A DNA stretch of 35,215 nucleotides from a virus. Every line of letters starts with the position of its first letter. The first letter of the stretch is position 1. Below the pieces are notes generated by a model. That model saw nothing but the letters and a program-made list of their open reading frames with translations, was not told the DNA's origin and searched no databases. The stretch is from IMG/VR virus record IMGVR_UViG_3300050821_001027, positions 1-35,215 of that record, one strand, 5' to 3'. A program made the position numbers and the translations under genes. Shown in pieces: positions 30,899-35,215 of the stretch.

Positions 30899-32275
30899 TC
30901 AGGATACCCCAGGCCCGCTGATTATCCACGAAGTGGTTCCAACCTTGAGAAGCGTCGCTACGCCGCCTGCCGCCAGTGAACGCGATCCTGTGGAACCAGT
31001 CCCGCTCCCGGCGTACCACGTGAGCGTGTCGGACGTGATGGCGATTGTGACGGTGTTGATCTGATTAACGACTGTGATGACGGTGCCAATCGGCCATGCC
31101 ACGTTGGCATTGGAGTCTATTGTGAACGTCCGGGCGTTGTTGTCAGCCGTGGGGTGAAGGATATGCTTTCCCATGTCGCCCAAGACCATGGTGTAGGCGG
31201 CGCTTTGGCTGTTCTGAGGCATCCCAATGTATCCAGCTAAAACGGTCGAGCTACCTGACGTTGGCGTGGCAATCGTTGCGTTGGCCGCAAGGCTTCCGGC
31301 TGAACCAGTGGTATTCTGATTGAACGTCGGAAAAGTGTTCGTTCCGCTTGTAAGATTCTTGTTGGTTAGGGTGAGGGTGGCCGCAGCAAGGGCGTCCACG
31401 TAAGCGTCCGTCGCCAATTTCGTGTCGTTAGAGGCCGCTGATTGGGTAGTGGCCGTCATGCCATTCGACAACGCGCCAGCAACCACGGAAGCTGCCGGGA
31501 GTCCCGTTGCGTTGGTCAACGTCCCGCTCGACGGCGTTCCTAGCGCACCGTTGTACGTCACGAAGGCACCGGGAGAGCCCACGTTGACTCCGAGAGCGTT
31601 GGCGACTCCGGTGCCGACGTTTAACGAAGCCGGGCTGATGAGCGCGTTGCTCGCCGCCGCCCCGATCTGCACCGTCCCGTCCCCCGCCGCTCCGGTCTTT
31701 AGGACGGGGGTCACGAACGAGGTGGTGCCCGTTGGAGCGGTAGCCGTCAGCGCCCCGCCCGTCCCAAGGTAGTAAACGGTGTTGGCCGCCAATCCCGTTA
31801 TCGTGCTCTCGTAGCCAGAGGTCGTCATCGTGAACGAATTGGTGCCCGTGACCGTGACCACGCCCGCGACCGTCGCCGTCCCCTGAGCGCTGTTGTCTGC
31901 CGCCGAGAAGTGCGGAGAGCCCACCGTCCCCGTCCCGTCGTTATACACGCACTCCCCGAGCGTGAAGCCGTTGGAGGTTTGGGCAACCGTCTGAACGTTC
32001 GACGCCACGCTGAGCGTGATCGCGGGAGTCGTCGTCTGGTTCGCGACCGTCCCGGATACGCCGTTGGCGGAGACCACGGAGACCGAGGTGACGGTGCCGG
32101 AGCCTCCACTAGGAAGTCTGCGGGGACTGACATACACATTACCCGCTGTCTTTGCAGCGACCTGAGCTACTGTAGCCTCAGCAGGTGGTGGTATGCCCTG
32201 AGCATTTAGCTTGGGCGCGAAAAAAGCGCCGATTATCGCAGCGGCACCAAATAACACCATTCGTAGTGATTTCAT
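30899..32275 (-). CDS. Tail-fibre-like protein with N-terminal signal-like segment
   Basis: A 458-residue protein. The N-terminus MKSLRMVLFGAAAIIGAFFA ends KLNAQG, a signal-peptide form. Then repeats such as GTVTSVSVVSANGVSGTVAN and a C-terminal SQSAAYTMVLGDMGKHILHP, NARTFTIDSNANVAWPIGTV and GGVATLLKVGTTSWIISGPG follow, which is a common C-terminal pattern of phage tail fibre and related virion proteins. No enzyme motif is visible. It opens the three-gene fibre-like group. The leader contains a perfect CACCTAGGTG palindrome at 32283-32292, 8 to 17 bases before the ATG. Confidence 0.7.
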   Translation of the reverse strand: MKSLRMVLFGAAAIIGAFFAPKLNAQGIPPPAEATVAQVAAKTAGNVYVSPRRLPSGGSGTVTSVSVVSANGVSGTVANQTTTPAITLSVASNVQTVAQTSNGFTLGECVYNDGTGTVGSPHFSAADNSAQGTATVAGVVTVTGTNSFTMTTSGYESTITGLAANTVYYLGTGGALTATAPTGTTSFVTPVLKTGAAGDGTVQIGAAASNALISPASLNVGTGVANALGVNVGSPGAFVTYNGALGTPSSGTLTNATGLPAASVVAGALSNGMTATTQSAASNDTKLATDAYVDALAAATLTLTNKNLTSGTNTFPTFNQNTTGSAGSLAANATIATPTSGSSTVLAGYIGMPQNSQSAAYTMVLGDMGKHILHPTADNNARTFTIDSNANVAWPIGTVITVVNQINTVTIAITSDTLTWYAGSGTGSTGSRSLAAGGVATLLKVGTTSWIISGPGVS

Positions 32276-32299
32276 TTTATTGCACCTAGGTGTTTAATG

Positions 32300-32605
32300 T
32301 TAGGTGTTCGGTCCGGGCGGCAACGTGGCAACGTAAAGGAGTTTGTCCCCCACGTTGGTGCCCTGGAAGAAAAACTGGTTCAGGTCGAGCGTCTGCACAG
32401 GGTCGGTGAGCACATTGGGATACTGAATCGGTGCGGGGATGATTGGTGGATTGCTGATGCCGGCTTTTATTGTGCCACTGTTCGCAGGATCAGGAACCAG
32501 CAGCAGGGATAAAACCTTCTGCGACGTGGCGCTTAGTTGCTGAACTGGCGTTCCAGAGCTTACAGTGACTGCACCTTCAATGACCGTTGCCGGGATTGTC
32601 TTCAT
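32300..32605 (-). CDS. Small beta-type phage protein
   Basis: A 101-residue protein from the ATG at 32605 (MKTIPATVIEGAVTVSSGTP). An earlier in-frame ATG at 32632 is possible but adds a poor N-terminus. VLSLLLVPDPANSGTIKAGI and LDLNQFFFQGTNVGDKLLYV suggest two beta motifs in the style of small virion accessory proteins. A candidate promoter lies upstream at 32658-32687. Function unknown. Confidence 0.55.
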   Translation of the reverse strand: MKTIPATVIEGAVTVSSGTPVQQLSATSQKVLSLLLVPDPANSGTIKAGISNPPIIPAPIQYPNVLTDPVQTLDLNQFFFQGTNVGDKLLYVATLPPGPNT

Positions 32606-32657
32606 AGGTATGCAAGGAATTATTGGGCCCATTGTGAGCCTGCTGCGTAGGCTCGTG

Positions 32658-32687
32658 CCTATACACTACAATAACCTAGGAAGTCAA
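32658..32687 (-). promoter_or_regulatory. Candidate promoter before the fibre-like genes
   Basis: TTGACT (32687-32682) matches the -35 consensus at five of six bases, and TATAGG (32663-32658) matches the -10 consensus at four of six after an 18-base spacer. It lies in the 97-base gap before the gene at 32605. CCTAGG (32680-32675) sits directly after the -35 box, and TAGGC/GCCTA forms a small hairpin just downstream. It is the best promoter-like site I noticed, but phage late promoters often differ from the consensus. Confidence 0.4.
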
Positions 32688-32702
32688 CAGCGATTACCGA
32701 CA

Positions 32703-32942
32703 CTAACCCACCAAGCTTTTGATGTGTGTCCGACTGAAATCCAGCAGTCCCAGCGCTGAGGACATGCGTCCTTGCCAGTATGTCCTGAATGATGTGTTGG
32801 TGTTCTTAGTCGGCGGTGCACCTTCAATGCCTGATGGCACCTCGGTGACCACGTCGAACTCGAGCGAGATCAATGAGGATGCAAAGTTCTTCCTGAGCAG
32901 TTCCCTGGCTTGAGCGAGGGCAGCTTCTTGTTTCTTGTTCAT
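32703..32942 (-). CDS. Small unknown protein
   Basis: A 79-residue protein: MNKKQEAALAQARELLRKNF with a helical first third, then DVVTEVPSGIEGAPPTKNTN and ALGLLDFSRTHIKSL. It has no membrane segment or cysteine. It is the last gene of the small-gene group before the candidate promoter. The leader AACAAATCAA contains no Shine-Dalgarno motif. Function unknown. Confidence 0.5.
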   Translation of the reverse strand: MNKKQEAALAQARELLRKNFASSLISLEFDVVTEVPSGIEGAPPTKNTNTSFRTYWQGRMSSALGLLDFSRTHIKSLVG

Positions 32943-32957
32943 TTGATTTGTTGCGCG

Positions 32958-33218
32958 TCAGGTGTTTATCATAGGAATAAGCCTGCAAATTGGACACCAC
33001 TTTTCGCCTGGATGACCTTCATGTGGAACGAGGTTCCTGCCACACTCAGGACATGAAAACACACTGGTGACCAACTTACCGGGCACCAGCTTTGGTGTGA
33101 CGTATCGTTCCAATACCTCTTGTATGGCATCTACGGTTTGTCCATACGTCAAAGTACCGTCACGTTCTGCTTGTTTGATGGCTATGGCACACAGGCCAGA
33201 TATTTCACGAATTGTCAT
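32958..33218 (-). CDS. Small zinc-ribbon-like protein
   Basis: An 86-residue protein with a helical N-terminal half (TIREISGLCAIAIKQAERDG) and a C-terminal FSCPECGRNLVPHEGH ... KWCPICRL pattern, two CxxC pairs about 17 residues apart, typical of a zinc ribbon. It could bind nucleic acid or stabilise a partner. ATGA overlaps the preceding stop. No further assignment is possible. Confidence 0.6.
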   Translation of the reverse strand: MTIREISGLCAIAIKQAERDGTLTYGQTVDAIQEVLERYVTPKLVPGKLVTSVFSCPECGRNLVPHEGHPGEKWCPICRLIPMINT

Positions 33219-33673
33219 TTGATTTTGGACTTGTCCCTGACAGCCTGGCGTTTGCTGTCGGCTTTCATCAATGCGTTCAGCAGTGTGTCAGCGTAGAATC
33301 GTTCCTCCTTGAAGCCGTTCCAGTCACCCATGACATCAACAGCGACCTGGTCGTCATGTCCGTCAGGGTCTGGGTTGTCACAAGGAATCATAACTGATGC
33401 TCCTTCACAGTCATTGCGTAATGACTCGATCAGCTTATGGCACAGCATTGCAACGGCCTGCGGTGACTCGGGTGGCAGCGTCTCGAGGACTTCAAAATCG
33501 GTGCAGTTTTGCCAAAAGGATTGGTTTGACATCACCCAGAGGGCTTTGAAGCACTTGCCGGAAGGCGACAACTCAGTCAGCACAACCTCCATTGGTATTG
33601 CCTGGCGGTCGGTGAAATCAGCCTTTTGGATGAGCACGCGACCGCCGATGAGTTCCTTCCAGTTTGTTTTCAT
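33215..33673 (-). CDS. Unknown protein
   Basis: A 152-residue protein with MKTNWKELIGGRVLIQKADF, VVLTELSPSGKCFKALWVMS and TDFEVLETLPPESPQAVAML. The N-terminal half looks like a small beta-barrel, the C-terminal half is helical with RFYADTLLNALMKADS. No motif is recognised. It is linked by ATGA overlaps on both sides (33670-33673 and 33215-33218). Confidence 0.5.
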   Translation of the reverse strand: MKTNWKELIGGRVLIQKADFTDRQAIPMEVVLTELSPSGKCFKALWVMSNQSFWQNCTDFEVLETLPPESPQAVAMLCHKLIESLRNDCEGASVMIPCDNPDPDGHDDQVAVDVMGDWNGFKEERFYADTLLNALMKADSKRQAVRDKSKIK

Positions 33674-33930
33674 GTGGTAATGGGGGCTAGGATGAATTTA
33701 CGGACGCGACGCTTGCGCCAGGGCAGTTGAATGTCGACCGAGCCGTCCTTGTGGACCTTTATGACGGTGTGTCGATTGTCACCAACGAACGCTGGGTGGC
33801 TGTCATGCAGGGAATTAGCATCCCAGCACTGTCGGATTTGATCGCCCACATGAACCTTGCGGACAGGATTGGCGGGCACATCCTCCCAAAAGTCGGAGCT
33901 GGCGGTGTTTGGCTTCATTTGAGGTCCCAT
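33670..33930 (-). CDS. Small unknown protein, possibly beta-barrel
   Basis: An 86-residue protein: MGPQMKPNTASSDFWEDVPA, then VHVGDQIRQCWDAN and HTVIKVHKDGSVDIQLPWRK. HVGDQI and TVIKVHKDGSVDIQLP suggest a small SH3-like barrel. Overlaps the preceding coil gene by 16 bases and the next gene by 4 (ATGA). MKPNT (residue 5) is an alternative start. Confidence 0.45.
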   Translation of the reverse strand: MGPQMKPNTASSDFWEDVPANPVRKVHVGDQIRQCWDANSLHDSHPAFVGDNRHTVIKVHKDGSVDIQLPWRKRRVRKFILAPITT

Positions 33931-34082
33931 CCAGCAGCACGAGCGGACTTGGTCAGTTTCCTGATCAACGACCTAATCTTGGACAGGTTGTCTTCAAGGA
34001 AGGCTTCCTGTTCCTTGAGCTCCCTGTAAGCGCGACGTGCAACTTCCAACATCTCAAGTTCGTTTTTGGGTTTCGCTTTCAT
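33915..34082 (-). CDS. Small coiled-coil protein (55 residues)
   Basis: From the ATG at 34082 (MKAKPKNELEMLEVARRAYR) to TGA at 33915-33917. The sequence is almost wholly charged helix (ELKEQEAFLEDNLSKIRSLI) with a basic end (RKLTKSARAAGWDLK). The start lies 4 bases after the stop of the upstream gene at 34087, and the end overlaps the next start. It fills what would otherwise be a 156-base gap, which supports a real gene. Function unknown. Confidence 0.5.
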   Translation of the reverse strand: MKAKPKNELEMLEVARRAYRELKEQEAFLEDNLSKIRSLIRKLTKSARAAGWDLK

Positions 34083-34086
34083 GCCA

Positions 34087-34401
34087 TTATAGTCGACCGC
34101 AATCCTCTATCCGTGCCTGACGCTCAAATTCATTGTAAGCAATTTGGCACTCAGCCATCAACCGGAACGGTCCGTAGCACTCATCACCGTCCAAGTCCCA
34201 ATAGTAGTACAAGCCGTCCACATCGATGCTGAAGATGCCCGAGCTTGTTGTCCATTCAAACTGAAGAGCCTGCTGAGTCTCCTCAGTCCACCACCTAGGC
34301 GAGTGGATGTTTGGCCTCATGTCCATTGTGATCAGCTCACGGTAGGCAACCCAGAACACAATCACCATGCCCAGTGCCATAAACTCTAGGACCGTGATCA
34401 T
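34087..34401 (-). CDS. Small N-terminally anchored membrane protein
   Basis: A 104-residue protein: MITVLEFMALGMVIVFWVAY is a membrane segment, followed by a soluble domain with PRWWTEETQQALQFEWTTSS, DGLYYYWDLDGDECYGPFRL. The start overlaps the preceding stop (ATGA at 34401). No family is recognised. It might be a small signalling or exclusion protein of the membrane, but this is a guess. Confidence 0.5.
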   Translation of the reverse strand: MITVLEFMALGMVIVFWVAYRELITMDMRPNIHSPRWWTEETQQALQFEWTTSSGIFSIDVDGLYYYWDLDGDECYGPFRLMAECQIAYNEFERQARIEDCGRL

Positions 34402-34751
34402 ATGCCCTCCTCCCTTTCAACCATAGCCTGACATTGATCAGCCTGGACAGCGCTTAAGCGTTCCATGAAAGCACCGACGGGTTCTGGTCGCCGTATGATA
34501 TGACAACCAAAGTCCATGACACTCGCCTTGCCCTTTGATTCGTATTGGTGGCGTTTGCGCTGCAACTTCTTCAGCTTCACAGGATCGAACACCCTGCACT
34601 TGGCAGGCAGATCACCACGGACTTCATTGCCTCTGCGTTTGTGGTGTCCCATGCGATCCCGGTGTCCATCACCGGCGCGCTTGGCGCTGAAGATGTCCTG
34701 ATCATCAACGGTGAGCGCTACGGGGTAATGCTTGTCGATAGCTAAGCTCAT
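34398..34751 (-). CDS. Small basic unknown protein
   Basis: A 117-residue protein that is strikingly rich in Arg, Lys and His (SAKRAGDGHRDRMGHHKRRG, then KLKKLQRKRHQYESKGKAS) with a Cys pair apart from known motifs. It could bind nucleic acid. Both ends form ATGA overlaps (34748-34751 and 34398-34401). No membrane segment. Function unknown. Confidence 0.45.
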   Translation of the reverse strand: MSLAIDKHYPVALTVDDQDIFSAKRAGDGHRDRMGHHKRRGNEVRGDLPAKCRVFDPVKLKKLQRKRHQYESKGKASVMDFGCHIIRRPEPVGAFMERLSAVQADQCQAMVEREEGI

Positions 34752-34984
34752 TTGTGGAGTATTTTAATGAGGATTGGAGCGAACAACGAGAAAGCAACTG
34801 TGATCACCAAAGTCCAAAACATCCATGGTATCATGCCACAGATCGTTTTCATTGGCTCGGGTGCCAGGGGTTTCATCACCTCCCGCATGAAGTCATCCAT
34901 CTCGGCTTTGGACAGCCACCGGTCACCCGAGTAGGACTTCACCTTGTAGATGTGCAAGGCATCAGGTTTTGCGGAGCCTTTCAT
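34748..34984 (-). CDS. Small tail-anchored membrane protein
   Basis: The start at 34984 (MKGSAKPDALHIYKVKSYSG) lies one base after the stop of the upstream gene. A longer ATG at 35071 would overlap that gene by 86 bases. The 78-residue product has a charged N-terminus and one C-terminal membrane segment (IPWMFWTLVITVAFSLFAPI). No family is recognised. Confidence 0.5.
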   Translation of the reverse strand: MKGSAKPDALHIYKVKSYSGDRWLSKAEMDDFMREVMKPLAPEPMKTICGMIPWMFWTLVITVAFSLFAPILIKILHK

Positions 34985-34985
34985 A

Positions 34986-35210
34986 TCAGTAAGGATCGTG
35001 CCGGTAAGCGCCACAACGGCTGCATTTCCTATCCCAGTGACCGCGTGATTGTGCCATCCAATGGTGGCCACGGATCAAACACGTCAGTGGCTTTCGGAAC
35101 AGTATAATCATGGCAATGAAACCGATGGCACAGAATACTGCCCATATCCAGAAGAAGTCCCATATGACCTGCTGGACGAATGTTTGTATCTTGGTGATCA
35201 TGTTTGCCAT
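34986..35210 (-). CDS. Small membrane protein with zinc-finger-like end (DUF1660-like)
   Basis: A 74-residue protein from the ATG at 35210 with a membrane segment at about 18-38 (DFFWIWAVFCAIGFIAMIIL) and a C-terminal cluster LTCLIRGHHW ... KCSRCGAYRH. The spacing C, H-H-W, C-x-x-C resembles DUF1660, a small prophage protein with a zinc-binding site. The upstream base string (TGAAATG) suggests another gene ends just outside the window. Function unknown. Confidence 0.5.
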   Translation of the reverse strand: MANMITKIQTFVQQVIWDFFWIWAVFCAIGFIAMIILFRKPLTCLIRGHHWMAQSRGHWDRKCSRCGAYRHDPY

Positions 35211-35215
35211 TTCAT

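Noticed and set aside
1-35215. tRNA, terminase, integrase or toxin-antitoxin genes
   Set aside because: I looked for them on both strands and saw no cloverleaf with a good anticodon stem, no ATPase motifs of the large terminase and no recombinase motifs. The terminase probably lies to the right of the window.

Overview
The window is about 35 kb of the late (virion) region of a tailed double-stranded DNA phage or prophage. Every gene I can support lies on the minus strand, so the operon reads from right (35 kb) to left (1). A portal, head morphogenesis protein, prohead protease, decoration and major capsid proteins, connector proteins, tail tube, G/GT chaperone, long tape measure protein, NlpC/P60 tail protein and J-like tip protein indicate a siphovirus with a long non-contractile lambda-like tail. 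Two lipoproteins with lipoboxes and a nested spanin-like pair point to a host with an outer membrane. Many starts have A/C-rich leaders without Shine-Dalgarno sequences. This suggests a host that tolerates such starts (a Verrucomicrobiota- or Bacteroidota-like lineage is possible), but the host is not proven. Packing is extreme, with many ATGA or TGATG stop/start overlaps, and no gene-free stretch reaches 300 bases. I see no terminase, replication, integration, tRNA or CRISPR sequence.

Layout in transcription order. (1) 35.2-32.7 kb: ten small genes of unknown function, several with one membrane segment or a zinc-ribbon-like cysteine cluster. (2) 32.6-28.6 kb: a small beta-type protein, then three fibre- or beta-helix-like proteins, each with a signal-peptide-like N-terminus. 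(3) 28.6-23.6 kb: lysozyme-like protein, portal with an extended C-terminus, two small genes (one DUF6527-like), an unknown 276-residue protein and the SPP1 gp7/Mu F-like head morphogenesis protein. (4) 23.6-20.0 kb: a five-gene carbohydrate/methylation cassette (GT9 glycosyltransferase, an unknown possible transferase, two SAM methyltransferases, a sugar-nucleotide epimerase) coupled to the head genes. (5) 20.1-14.4 kb: three small genes, prohead protease/scaffold with a probable internal scaffold start, decoration protein, major capsid protein, an intrinsic terminator and a small capsid-associated protein. (6) 14.4-11.6 kb: an MptE/DUF115-like protein, then connector, closure, gp10-like, terminator-like and tail tube proteins. 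(7) 11.6-5.1 kb: G/GT chaperone with a canonical -1 frameshift site, tape measure, a minor tail protein, a 684-residue fibre that begins with a second copy of that minor tail domain, and a structural protein. (8) 5.1-2.9 kb: six small exported or membrane proteins that look like a holin/spanin cassette. (9) 2.9-1 kb: DUF1833 protein, NlpC/P60 protein and J-like tip protein, which runs off the left edge.

The genes build one virion, with two unusual additions. The glycan/methylation cassette sits inside the head operon and would be made together with capsid proteins, so virion glycosylation or late remodelling of host surface sugars are the natural hypotheses. The trio of signal-peptide-bearing fibre-like proteins is unexpected for virion parts that assemble in the cytoplasm.
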